From NCBI GenBank assembly GCA_016463225.1, contig JAEMRT010000004.1:62001-126000 (forward strand): 64,000 nt of DNA, in the 5' to 3' direction. Shown in pieces: positions 1 to 8,622 of the stretch. This DNA comes from Sphingopyxis sp. (lineage in GTDB: Bacteria; Pseudomonadota; Alphaproteobacteria; Sphingomonadales; Sphingomonadaceae). The stretch's first letter is position 1. The number at the start of each line of letters is the position of its first letter. The position numbers and the translations under genes were made by a program. The notes under the pieces are model-generated. The model saw nothing but the letters and a program-made list of their open reading frames with translations. It did not search any database and had not been told where the DNA came from.

Positions 1-1088
1 ATCCAGTAGCCTGCCACGCCATCTTCCCGGAGCTGGTTCCATACGGCGCGTGCCAGCTGCGTTTTCCCGATCCCCGCTTCCCCGACGAACGACAAGCTGG
101 TCGTTTCCGCGGCAAAGCAGCCGATGGCCTCGGCCAGCTCGGCATCGCGGCCGAAAAGAAGCGTCGCCATCGCTTCTTTCCCGGGTCCGGTCGCGTTGTT
201 GGCTGGTTGCCTGATATCGACCGCGCCGCGGTCCAGCGCCGCACATCTTTTTGCCGCCCGGTTTATGGGTTGCCCGTGAATAACCGCAATTCCATGCAAC
301 CGACCCCTGAATATGTCTCCTTCGGCATGCGCTACGGCGCAATTCGCCCCCTGCGCATTCAACGCTTCCACAAGCAGACCGACATCGGCAAGGGCAAGGA
401 CCTGCCGCGACCGCAGCGAGAGCCGCAACATGATGCCTTTTTCATCATGGCCCAGCCTCTCCATCTGGCCGCCTATGGGGTCGCACCAATCGCTGACGGT
501 GGCCAGAAACGCGCGAAGATCATGCTCGGCAAGGCTTTGCCAATTCTCCCGGTCGCAAAGCCGTACGAACAGGCATTGCTCGGTCTGAAGCTTGCCATCG
601 CTGTCGGCGACCCAGTTTCGGAACGAGCCCTGGCCGGTAGGCCGAGGCTCGTCAGCTCGCCGCGGCGCGGCGGCCAGCGCCAGATGCAGCCGATGCATGG
701 GTTCGCCCCAAAACAGGAATGGCTGACCGGGCACAAGTCCCTGGAGGTCGGTGCGACGCAGCCTCCCGGAGGTCCAGGCGGATCGTATCGTGAGTCCCGA
801 GGCCCGGGCGTGAGCACGCTCGGCCGCCGCCAGTGCTTCGTCCACGGCGCAGGCTTCGACAGGCCCGGCAAAGAGCAGGCCGTCCCCGCTGCTCTCAAAG
901 GGCGCAAGACCGATCTGCGCAAGCTGCCCGACAACCGCTTCGCTGCCGCGCGACAAGGTTGCAGCGGCAATTTCTCCAGCCTCGCGGCCGTGGCGGAGCG
1001 CCATATCCTCGACAGCCTTGGAAAAGCCGTTGATATCGTATCCGGCAACCAGCACCTCCTCGAAGCCAGGTACGGGCGAATACGGCAT
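1..1088 (-). CDS. Nucleotide-cyclase-like domain + AAA/LuxR-type ATPase (3' part runs off the window)
   Basis: Not in the ORF track because it is open at the window edge. Reverse frame from ATG at 1088 reads MPYSPVPGFEEVLVAGYDINGFSKAVEDM...SSGDGLLFAG...KEAMATLLFGRDAELAEAIGCFAAETTSLSFVGEAGIGKTQLARAVWNQL: cyclase-like D-[IN]-GF and SGDG motifs, then Walker A GEAGIGKT. Confidence 0.8.
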   Translation of the reverse strand, partial: MPYSPVPGFEEVLVAGYDINGFSKAVEDMALRHGREAGEIAAATLSRGSEAVVGQLAQIGLAPFESSGDGLLFAGPVEACAVDEALAAAERAHARASGLTIRSAWTSGRLRRTDLQGLVPGQPFLFWGEPMHRLHLALAAAPRRADEPRPTGQGSFRNWVADSDGKLQTEQCLFVRLCDRENWQSLAEHDLRAFLATVSDWCDPIGGQMERLGHDEKGIMLRLSLRSRQVLALADVGLLVEALNAQGANCAVAHAEGDIFRGRLHGIAVIHGQPINRAAKRCAALDRGAVDIRQPANNATGPGKEAMATLLFGRDAELAEAIGCFAAETTSLSFVGEAGIGKTQLARAVWNQLREDGVAGYW

Positions 1089-1090
1089 CG

Positions 1091-3151
1091 TCAATTCCTG
1101 TCGGTCTCGCCGTAAATGGTGCGCGGATACCCGCATATGGCCCGCGCGCACATCCGGGCCGACATGATCGCGCTCTCCACGGCGCCGCAGTCGAAATTGT
1201 GTCTTGTCCAGTCGCCCGCCAGAAACAGGTTGGCAAAGCCGCTCCCGTCGGGGGCGAGACGCGCGTCGGTCGAACCAGCCGGCGACGTGACGTAGAGTTT
1301 CGCGGGATCGGAATTTATCACCGTCACGCGCTCGCGATCGGGTTCGAGCCCGTCATCGGTCCGCCGCAATCCGGGAAATATGTCGGCCAGACGCAGGTTC
1401 ATCCACTCCTCGACGAGCTGCGCCGCCCGTCCATGCTCGCTGGCCGGTTCGTCTTCGCCCGGATCCGTCTTCGCGAGCGGCACCGCGCCGCAGAAATAGG
1501 ACAGGCTCCCGGCGCGCTCACCTGCAGCGTCGGCCTGTTCCAGCGACAACAGGAAACTCATGTCGGCCCAGGTGTCGAGCGGAAGTTCGTGGGCTGTCAT
1601 CAGCCCGCGTTCCGAGAGTCCGTCGAAGTTATCGACCCGCTCCTGCCGCCAGCATTGTGCCGCGAGCGTCGGCGCGGTCCCGGCTGTCGCCAGCATCTTG
1701 TCCCATGCCTCATTTTCATCGGCGAGCGGTCGCGCGATGATACGCAGCATGCCGGGAGGGATGGCGAGAATGCAGAGATCGAAGTCTGCTCCGGCATCAA
1801 GCCTCCTGGAATGGCTGTCCGGCGGCAGTGGGCCATGGAAGGATTCAAGATCGATGCCGGCCGTGCGAAGCGCTTCGCCGTTTTCAAGCAGGTCCCATTG
1901 GGGTTCGGTCGGCCAGCAGCGCCGCTCGGGCGCCTCGGCATGCGGTCGATAGCGGACTACAGGATCATATTCGCCCTTGGACCTGGCCTGGACCTGAAAT
2001 TCGATGGACCCCACACTGCCGAAGCCATCGGGGTACAGCGCGGTTACCTTGTGAAAGAAGTGAAAGCGGACCCCGCGCCGACGCAGCACGTCGTAATAGG
2101 GAAGGACAAAGACTTCCCCCATCCCGCCGTTCATATGGTAGAAGAGGTTGCCGTGCGACGCGAAAAGCATCCGGAAATAAGCCCGTAGCGCCGTACCAGC
2201 GGCGAAATCCTTTTGCAGCGGATCGCCATCGGTGAAGGCAAAGGCATAGCTGTAGCCGGCCAGATAGTTTCCGTTGCGAAGCACCCTCTCGCTAGCGCCA
2301 TGTCGGGATAGCCACACGCGCGCGTCATATCTGTCGATCGCCTGGAACCCTGTGGCGAAGACGCGGTCCCGGACCAGCCCGCGGACAATGACCATGGCCA
2401 GCCCCGCGAGACCGATCCAGTCGGCATTTTCAACGGGCACCAACCCGTCGTCCTTCGATGCTATCCATTGCAACGCGCCGCTCGCCGCCTCGATGACGGC
2501 CGCTTCAGACGAGGCAGCGTCCTTGCCCGGCTTCCCAAGCTCGGCCGCCGCCGCCTCGGCGGTCGCCAGCGACGCCGCCAGCACGCCAAGCTCCACCGCG
2601 TCGAATTTCGCGAAAGCTCCGGAACGCGGCGATGCCTTGCCGACAAGCGCCCCGCCAAAGGGGTCGCTTCCTTCGATCATCGCCGTAAATCCCAGCCGCG
2701 CCCACGACAGAAGGCGCCGGATGATCGTCGCTGGCGTGACCTCTTCGGGATCGATGCCCGGGATCCGTTTGTCCGCAGCCATGTCGTAGCGCGTTTCGCG
2801 CATCGGGGCGCCGGGCTCGCGTTGCATGACCGAAAAGCGGCCATATGGAAAAAAGGCATCTTCGAAACGAAGCGACAAGTCGTCAGGATGCTCGTTCCAG
2901 GCCGAGTAGAGCGGGCGAAGCTGCTGGAAGCTGTTGTGGTAGAAGCCGCCAAGGATATGCAGGCCGTGCTCCTCGTTCCGAAAACGCCTGGCGGCATTGC
3001 GCCCCGAAGCGGCCTTGCCGCCGAGGCGCCACCCCATCGCATAAACGTCGATCTCGAACCGGTCTTGCCAGTCGGGAGATTCGGTAATTTCCCATATGGC
3101 GCCGAGCGCGCCCGGCCCGCTCCCCAGCACCGCAATCTTCGTGCGTTCCAT
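1091..3151 (-). CDS. NAD(P)/FAD-dependent oxidoreductase (amine oxidase / phytoene desaturase-like)
   Basis: MERTKIAVLGSGPGALGAIWEI (GxGxxG Rossmann), MGWRLGGKAASGRN, C-terminal FLAGDWT FAD motif; internal ATG at 3151 preferred over 3211. Confidence 0.85.
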   Translation of the reverse strand: MERTKIAVLGSGPGALGAIWEITESPDWQDRFEIDVYAMGWRLGGKAASGRNAARRFRNEEHGLHILGGFYHNSFQQLRPLYSAWNEHPDDLSLRFEDAFFPYGRFSVMQREPGAPMRETRYDMAADKRIPGIDPEEVTPATIIRRLLSWARLGFTAMIEGSDPFGGALVGKASPRSGAFAKFDAVELGVLAASLATAEAAAAELGKPGKDAASSEAAVIEAASGALQWIASKDDGLVPVENADWIGLAGLAMVIVRGLVRDRVFATGFQAIDRYDARVWLSRHGASERVLRNGNYLAGYSYAFAFTDGDPLQKDFAAGTALRAYFRMLFASHGNLFYHMNGGMGEVFVLPYYDVLRRRGVRFHFFHKVTALYPDGFGSVGSIEFQVQARSKGEYDPVVRYRPHAEAPERRCWPTEPQWDLLENGEALRTAGIDLESFHGPLPPDSHSRRLDAGADFDLCILAIPPGMLRIIARPLADENEAWDKMLATAGTAPTLAAQCWRQERVDNFDGLSERGLMTAHELPLDTWADMSFLLSLEQADAAGERAGSLSYFCGAVPLAKTDPGEDEPASEHGRAAQLVEEWMNLRLADIFPGLRRTDDGLEPDRERVTVINSDPAKLYVTSPAGSTDARLAPDGSGFANLFLAGDWTRHNFDCGAVESAIMSARMCARAICGYPRTIYGETDRN

Positions 3152-3253
3152 CCTCGCCCCCTGTTTCCTAGCTAATATGTTTCCGGCCCTGCAGAAAGCG
3201 CGAATAGGCACCGGGACGAGGTATCATGCGCCCGCTCCCGGCAAACGTCGCTG

Positions 3254-3910
3254 TCATGGCGCCGTCAACCGCAGCACGGCATCGGCCGCCGCGAGCATTC
3301 GGCGATCTTCCGATGCACCGATCACGATCGCGTGACGGTCGTGCGCATAGGACCGCAGCAGCGTCGCGACCCCGACCGCATCATGGTCGAGCATGCCCCT
3401 CGTCGGGTCGTCCGCCAGCACGATGAGCGGTTCGGAGCAAAGCGCCTGGACGATAACCATTCGCCGTAAGTCGACCGACCCGAACTCCGCAGGCAAGCCA
3501 TCCAGAAGATGAGCCATGCCGAGGAGGGAGGCCATCGCTTCACCTTGCCGGATCGCCTCCGGCTGTTCGCGAAGGGCTGCGACCATTTTCAGATTTTCCC
3601 GGAACGTCAGGAGCGGCACGAAGCCACTGTCGGGCCCTATCGTCGCGATGTGACGCGCGCGCCATCGTTGCGCCCCGGCGGGATCCAGCGCCGACAGTCG
3701 CTCATCGCCGAAAAATATATCGCCGCGAGCCGCGGCTACGGTGAGCGACAGGATGGAAATCAGACTGGACTTGCCGGATCCCCGCCCCCCCGAGACGACG
3801 TGAAACATCCCGGCCGTAAAGGTCGCGGTGACCGGCGAAAGAACGCACCGGATTTCCTCACCCTCGCGGACCAGCTGGCTGACCCTCTCGACCCGCAGAT
3901 GCGTCGTCAT
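3254..3910 (-). CDS. ABC-type ATPase, LolD-like but with degenerate catalytic motifs
   Basis: Walker A GGRGSGKSS and Walker B-like LIVLADDPTRGMLD; signature LSGGQ replaced by EFGSVDLRR. Confidence 0.75.
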   Translation of the reverse strand: MTTHLRVERVSQLVREGEEIRCVLSPVTATFTAGMFHVVSGGRGSGKSSLISILSLTVAAARGDIFFGDERLSALDPAGAQRWRARHIATIGPDSGFVPLLTFRENLKMVAALREQPEAIRQGEAMASLLGMAHLLDGLPAEFGSVDLRRMVIVQALCSEPLIVLADDPTRGMLDHDAVGVATLLRSYAHDRHAIVIGASEDRRMLAAADAVLRLTAP

Positions 3911-3934
3911 CCTGCGAACTCGCGCCCCTCGCCT

Positions 3935-5191
3935 TCAATTGCGACTGTTGTAGTAGGACGTGATCGCCGACGCCTTTGTGGGCGGCGTGAAAGTGATGCC
4001 GATCAGGGCTTTCGTATCGTCGTCGATACCTTTCCCGGTCACGCGGCCAAGCGTTGCGGTCGCCCAGATGCCGTTGCTGATCCGGAAATTGGCGCTCCCG
4101 AGAAACCGCCAGTAGTTCCGGTCCTCTTCGTCGGGCAAAACGGCATTCTGGCGGTTCCAGCCCGCCTGCAGGCTCCAGCGGAGTCGCTCGGTCCGCTTGG
4201 GGTCGTCGGAGGGAACCGACTCGATGCCGCCCACAAGCGAGAGCGCGTTGCGCTTGCCCTGGGGAAGGAAGGCGTCGTCGTAGATCGTCTCCCTCAGCGT
4301 ATAGCGAACATGCGCCAGTGCCCGGATATGCAGCGCGCCCAGCGGACCCTCCTCGCGGGCGGCAGAGCGTCCGAGCACGCCCGTCGCAAACGTTGCCCAC
4401 AAAATCGTGCCCGATGACTCCAGGCCCCGCAGCTTTCCGGGTTCACCCGACATCCGGACCCCGACGCCGGCGTCGAGCGAGGAGCGCGCCACCATGCGTT
4501 TGGCTTGCTGCGTCACGCATTCGGCATAGGCTTTGCCGATCTCGGTTTCTTTCGCTTTGGCGAATTCGGCATATTTGGCCTCGGCGGCCACTTGCCGGTC
4601 GCCGAGCGGGAGAGGCTCGATGGCCGCGGCGACGAAGGCCTCTGCTTCCTTGAAATGACGACCGACCGCACCTGTCACGATGCACGTGTCGAAGTCGGCA
4701 TCATAAAGCCGGTCCTGGGCGTCGAGCAGCTTGGCGCTGAGCGAGGCTACAAAGGATGACGGCTTGCCCGTGCCCTTGTCGCCTTCGCTGACGGCAAGAC
4801 CGACCTTTGTCCGCGCGGCAATCCGTCCGAGTGCGGACTGGCGACGATAGTCCCAAAGGCTGGTGGGCGCGGTCGACAACAGCCAATATGGCGAGAAGTC
4901 GATCGCGACGGCGGGCGCTGCATCGCCCGACCCTATCCCGCTGAGGACGTTGATCCCGAATTTGCGCAGCGAGTCGACGCGCGTGATCTGGTCGTTGGTC
5001 ACGCCGATCAGCGGCAGCACCGGGGAGTTCGGCGAGTCATACGAGAATTCGAAGAGCGAATCGTCGAGCGCCGCATCCTTGAGGATGGTAACAATTTGCT
5101 CGGCATCGGCGGCGGGCTGCTGCGCATTGGCCGGGGGCGCCGCGAAGACGGCGAGCGCGACCGGGACGATCGACAGTTGGCAGGAACGCAT
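3935..5191 (-). CDS. Exported hypothetical protein, possibly outer-membrane
   Basis: Signal peptide MRSCQLSIVPVALAVFAAPPANAQQ; alternating strand-like C-terminal half; start at ATG 5191. Confidence 0.65.
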   Translation of the reverse strand: MRSCQLSIVPVALAVFAAPPANAQQPAADAEQIVTILKDAALDDSLFEFSYDSPNSPVLPLIGVTNDQITRVDSLRKFGINVLSGIGSGDAAPAVAIDFSPYWLLSTAPTSLWDYRRQSALGRIAARTKVGLAVSEGDKGTGKPSSFVASLSAKLLDAQDRLYDADFDTCIVTGAVGRHFKEAEAFVAAAIEPLPLGDRQVAAEAKYAEFAKAKETEIGKAYAECVTQQAKRMVARSSLDAGVGVRMSGEPGKLRGLESSGTILWATFATGVLGRSAAREEGPLGALHIRALAHVRYTLRETIYDDAFLPQGKRNALSLVGGIESVPSDDPKRTERLRWSLQAGWNRQNAVLPDEEDRNYWRFLGSANFRISNGIWATATLGRVTGKGIDDDTKALIGITFTPPTKASAITSYYNSRN

Positions 5192-5202
5192 CGGGATTCT
5201 CC

Positions 5203-5640
5203 TCACGCGAAGGTGATGATGTCGAAGCCCATCGCCACCGATTTGCCGGTGGGAAAGGAGCGGAGCGCGGTGCAGAGCCAACCGTCGGGATCGAGCGGCA
5301 GTGACGTGCCTTCGTCGTCGCACACCGGCAATGGCGTCCCGCTGCGGACAACGCGTATGCACCAGCCCCATTTGTCGTCGGGCGCGCCGGGAGCTTTCGC
5401 GGCGCCGCACGCGAAGAGCAGCGACGGCGGATTGTTCGACGTGGGCGCGCTCCTGAGCGTGGCGACATTCGCGGCGCTGATCGCGGCGATCGCGAAGGGG
5501 CCGCCGGTAGCAAAGGGAATATCGATGTCCGGACCCGGGAGCATCAGTCGCAGCATCGGGCTCATGACGAAAGGCCGGAGCGTGCGCACCTGAAGTTCAA
5601 CCGCACCCGCACCCACTTGCCAGACCTTATAGCGCGACAT
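5203..5640 (-). CDS. Hypothetical protein, 145 aa, first gene of the cluster
   Basis: ORF co-directional with and 11 bp upstream of the next gene; no family recognised. Confidence 0.55.
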   Translation of the reverse strand: MSRYKVWQVGAGAVELQVRTLRPFVMSPMLRLMLPGPDIDIPFATGGPFAIAAISAANVATLRSAPTSNNPPSLLFACGAAKAPGAPDDKWGWCIRVVRSGTPLPVCDDEGTSLPLDPDGWLCTALRSFPTGKSVAMGFDIITFA

Positions 5641-5719
5641 GTCTCTTCCCCTCCAATGGATGCGGAGATCTCTGCATCCGGACCGGGGGCAATGTCGGTC
5701 ACGCGCCGCACAGCGATCT

Positions 5720-5735
5720 TGTGCTTTTCAGCACA
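5720..5735. promoter_or_regulatory. Putative Crp/Fnr-family operator TGTGCTTTTCAGCACA
   Basis: Perfect 5-bp inverted repeat with 6-bp spacer (geometry of TGTGA-N6-TCACA) in the divergent intergenic region 5641-5762. Confidence 0.55.
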
Positions 5736-5762
5736 TTCGCGCACTAGGGAACGGGGGATGGA

Positions 5763-6455
5763 ATGCAGCAATCCAGTGCGCGAGTGCCGATATCGGAGAC
5801 AATCGTCCCGGACGAAATACGCGACATTCTGCTGGCGCATGCGCGGCCCGTGCGGGCGCGCAAGGGACATATCCTCATCGCCGCCGGCCTCGACGCCAAA
5901 GATGTCTTCCTCGTTCTCGAGGGCCGGGTTCAGGTCACGTTGTTGTCGCCGCAAGGTCGCGAGACGATCATTCGGGAAATCGGTCCGGGCCAGATTTTCG
6001 GCGAGTTGGCGGCGATCGACGGCGAAGTGCGCTCAGCCAATGTCACCGCGGTCGAACCGAGCCACATCGCGATGCTCGCCGGCCCCACCTTTCTGGAGCT
6101 GATCGGGTCGAACGATGCCCTCGCGCGGTGGATCGCGCTGCATCTTACCACGCAGATCCGCTTTCTCACCGCTCGCATCTATGAGCTGTCGACCATGTCC
6201 GTTGGCAGCCGGCTACAATGCGAACTCATGCGCCTGTGCATCGAGCATGGGATCGAGAACGATCAGGCGATTATCGAGAATGCGCCCACGCACGCCGACC
6301 TGGCAGCGCGGATCGGAACGAACCGGGAGTCCGTCACGCGCGAACTGGGGCTGCTTGCAGAGGAAGCAATCGTCTATCAGTCGGGCCGCCGCCTGCACAT
6401 TTTGTCCGTCGGCAAATTGGGAACGCTCGTCCGGCGCCTGGCCGCTCACGGCTGA
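5763..6455 (+). CDS. Crp/Fnr family transcriptional regulator
   Basis: Cyclic-nucleotide-binding fold with FGELAAIDGEVRSANVTA phosphate-binding cassette-like motif; HTH ADLAARIGTNRESVTRELGLL. Confidence 0.9.
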   Translation: MQQSSARVPISETIVPDEIRDILLAHARPVRARKGHILIAAGLDAKDVFLVLEGRVQVTLLSPQGRETIIREIGPGQIFGELAAIDGEVRSANVTAVEPSHIAMLAGPTFLELIGSNDALARWIALHLTTQIRFLTARIYELSTMSVGSRLQCELMRLCIEHGIENDQAIIENAPTHADLAARIGTNRESVTRELGLLAEEAIVYQSGRRLHILSVGKLGTLVRRLAAHG

Positions 6456-6473
6456 CCCGCCGGCGAGGCGCGC

Positions 6474-6728
6474 GCCTGCAGTCTGACGGTGCGCGAGGAA
6501 CCCTATGCGATCGACCAGTGGCAGGCCGATGCGGAAAGCGGCCGCCTGACCGAAAGCTTTGCTTGCGGCACCGCGGCGGTGGTGACCCCGGTGGGCAAGG
6601 ACACACGCGGGCAGGACAGCTTGACCATCGGCGCCGACGGTCCGGGCCAGATCACCGCAAGGCTCAAGGACAAGCTGGTCGACATCCAGCGCGGCCACGC
6701 TGCCGATCCGCACGGCTGGGTGACGCGG
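6474..6728 (+). pseudogene. 3' fragment of a branched-chain amino acid aminotransferase (ilvE)
   Basis: In-frame SLTVREEPYAIDQWQADAESGRLTESFACGTAAVVTPVG...GPGQITARLKDKLVDIQRGHAADPHGWVTR matches the conserved BCAT C-terminus; the rest of the gene is absent and the normal stop is lost. Confidence 0.75.
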
Positions 6729-6778
6729 CCCCAAGGGCTGCGGCCGAGGCGCTATAGAGCGCCGTCGCACCGGCCCGT

Positions 6779-6852
6779 TGGGACGTCGCCAAGTGGTAAG
6801 CAGCGGCTTTTGATGCCGCCATTCGCAGGTTCGAATCCTGCCGCCCCAGCCA
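6779..6852 (+). tRNA. tRNA-Gln(TTG), degenerate / probable pseudo-tRNA
   Basis: Anticodon arm GCGGC-TTTTGAT-GCCGC, intact T-arm (CAGGTTCGAATCCTG) and encoded CCA; acceptor has an A/C mismatch (TGGGACG vs CGCCCCA) and the D-arm lacks one G. Confidence 0.7.
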
Positions 6853-6949
6853 GCCGAATCTTCGAAGATTCAGCTGAAAACCAAGGGTTGCCGGTGCGAA
6901 AGAGGCCGCCCTGTTCGCGGCGGAAAAAATCGCCTATCCCGGGATCGCA

Positions 6950-7567
6950 ATGGAACCGAAGCGCCGCGGAAAATTACGGACCAACGATCCCCAGGGAACC
7001 CGTGGGCGCATATTGGACGCCGCTGCCGGGTCGTTTCAGGCGCGCGGCTACCACGACACGTCGGTGCAGGACGTCAAGCGGCTCGCCGCGGTAACCAGTG
7101 GGGCGTTCCATCACCATTTCGATTCGAAGAAGGCGCTCGGGCTGGCTGTGGTGCGCGAACGGGTGGCCGATGCCTTGCGCGAGGCCTGGCTCGATCCGGT
7201 GCTGGCGGCGCCAACCGTTGCCGATGGCGTGTTGGCTGCCATGGGAGCCACCAGTGGAGAGCTTCGCGATCAAGGCTTCGTGCGCGGCTGCCCCGTCAAC
7301 AACCTTGCCGTCGAACTGGCTTTTTCGGATTCCGATTTCCGCGCCGCGTTGCAACTTATCTTCGCCGACTGGCAAAAGACGATCGCGGCACGGCTTGCTG
7401 CCGAACCGACCCCGGTCATTTTCGCCGGAATCGCCGCCGAAGACCTCGCAGGATTTATCGTCGCGGCCTATTCGGGCGCGATGACGATGTCGAAAGCGGA
7501 ACAGTCGCCCGACCGGCTCGACGCCACCGTCGCGATATTGATGCGGCTGTTGCGTCCAGCGCCCTGA
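6950..7567 (+). CDS. TetR family transcriptional regulator
   Basis: N-terminal HTH RILDAAAGSFQARGYHDTSVQDVKRLAAVTSGAFHHHFDSKKAL. Confidence 0.9.
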   Translation: MEPKRRGKLRTNDPQGTRGRILDAAAGSFQARGYHDTSVQDVKRLAAVTSGAFHHHFDSKKALGLAVVRERVADALREAWLDPVLAAPTVADGVLAAMGATSGELRDQGFVRGCPVNNLAVELAFSDSDFRAALQLIFADWQKTIAARLAAEPTPVIFAGIAAEDLAGFIVAAYSGAMTMSKAEQSPDRLDATVAILMRLLRPAP

Positions 7568-7589
7568 GGCCAATGCAGGAGCAGCGCAG

Positions 7590-8060
7590 TTAGGATTGGC
7601 GTGTGAACGCCATGACCCAATTGGTCTCCCAGCTCGCGCCGCCGTCAGCGGAGAAGGCTTGTTCCCATTGCGCGAAGTCGAGGGTAATCTTCGACCAGAT
7701 GAATCGGACATCGATCGGCACGCCAGCCAGTTCGTCTTGACCCAGGAAGGTGCCAACGCCGTTGTCGAACCGACCGTGTACCGGGGCCGCGAGGCCGGGA
7801 AAGCGCGGGTCGATCCACCAGATCGACCAGATGCCCGTCGCGGGATCGGTGCGCCGCACAGCCGCCGCGACATAGGCGCCGTTCGGGTCGTCGAGCCACT
7901 GATCTTCGACATTGCCAGTGCCTCCCAGCAATTCCCATGCCCGGCACGTGCCGCCAAATTCGAACCAGTCGTCGCTCCCGGCAAGCCGCTGGCGCAATTT
8001 GCGATGCGCTACGGTCCAAGTTCCGGTCTGAAATGCGAAATCGTGCAATCCCGTCGTCAT
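7590..8060 (-). CDS. DUF1579-like protein (copy 1)
   Basis: MTTGLHDFAFQTGTWTVAHRKLRQRLAGSDDWFEFGGTCRAWELLGGTGNVED; paralogous to the next gene. Confidence 0.75.
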   Translation of the reverse strand: MTTGLHDFAFQTGTWTVAHRKLRQRLAGSDDWFEFGGTCRAWELLGGTGNVEDQWLDDPNGAYVAAAVRRTDPATGIWSIWWIDPRFPGLAAPVHGRFDNGVGTFLGQDELAGVPIDVRFIWSKITLDFAQWEQAFSADGGASWETNWVMAFTRQS

Positions 8061-8602
8061 GCCTGCTCCATCCGCGTAAATTCCATGATCCAGTTGGTTT
8101 CCCAATTCGCGCCGCCGTCGGCCGAGAAGGCCTGGCTCCAGCGCGCATCTTGCGGACCCAGATCTTCATAGGTGAAGCGCACCCGGATGACGCGCCCTTC
8201 GAAGCTGTCGTCGCTGTAGAATTTCCCGACCGGTCCGTCGAAAACCCCAACGACGGGCGTATCGATCCCGGCGTAACGCCCGTCGATCCAGTATATCGAC
8301 CATATTCCTTGCGCTGCATCGAACAGCCGGAGCGATGTCGCCTGATATCGCCCGTCCGGATCGTCGAGGTCGTTGCGGTCGATGTTACCGGCGCCGGCAA
8401 GAATGGGACCGACATCAAGCGTCCCGGGAAATTCGAACCAGTCGTCGTTGCCCTGCAGGCGCTGGCGCCTTTTGCGATGCAGAACGCGCCATTGTCCGAC
8501 GAGGAAGTCGAACCCGCTCGAGAGCAATGGGGCAGGGTCGGCAGCCATCAGTTCGGCTTGCGACAGGAAGGGATCAGGTTCGGGAGCGGTCGCATCTGGC
8601 AA
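8057..8602 (-). CDS. DUF1579-like protein (copy 2)
   Basis: FDFLVGQWRVLHRKRRQRLQGNDDWFEFPGTLDVGPILAGAGNIDRNDLDDP; overlaps the downstream start by 4 bp. Confidence 0.75.
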   Translation of the reverse strand: MPDATAPEPDPFLSQAELMAADPAPLLSSGFDFLVGQWRVLHRKRRQRLQGNDDWFEFPGTLDVGPILAGAGNIDRNDLDDPDGRYQATSLRLFDAAQGIWSIYWIDGRYAGIDTPVVGVFDGPVGKFYSDDSFEGRVIRVRFTYEDLGPQDARWSQAFSADGGANWETNWIMEFTRMEQA

Positions 8603-8622
8603 ATCTTCGCTTTTCGTTGCGA

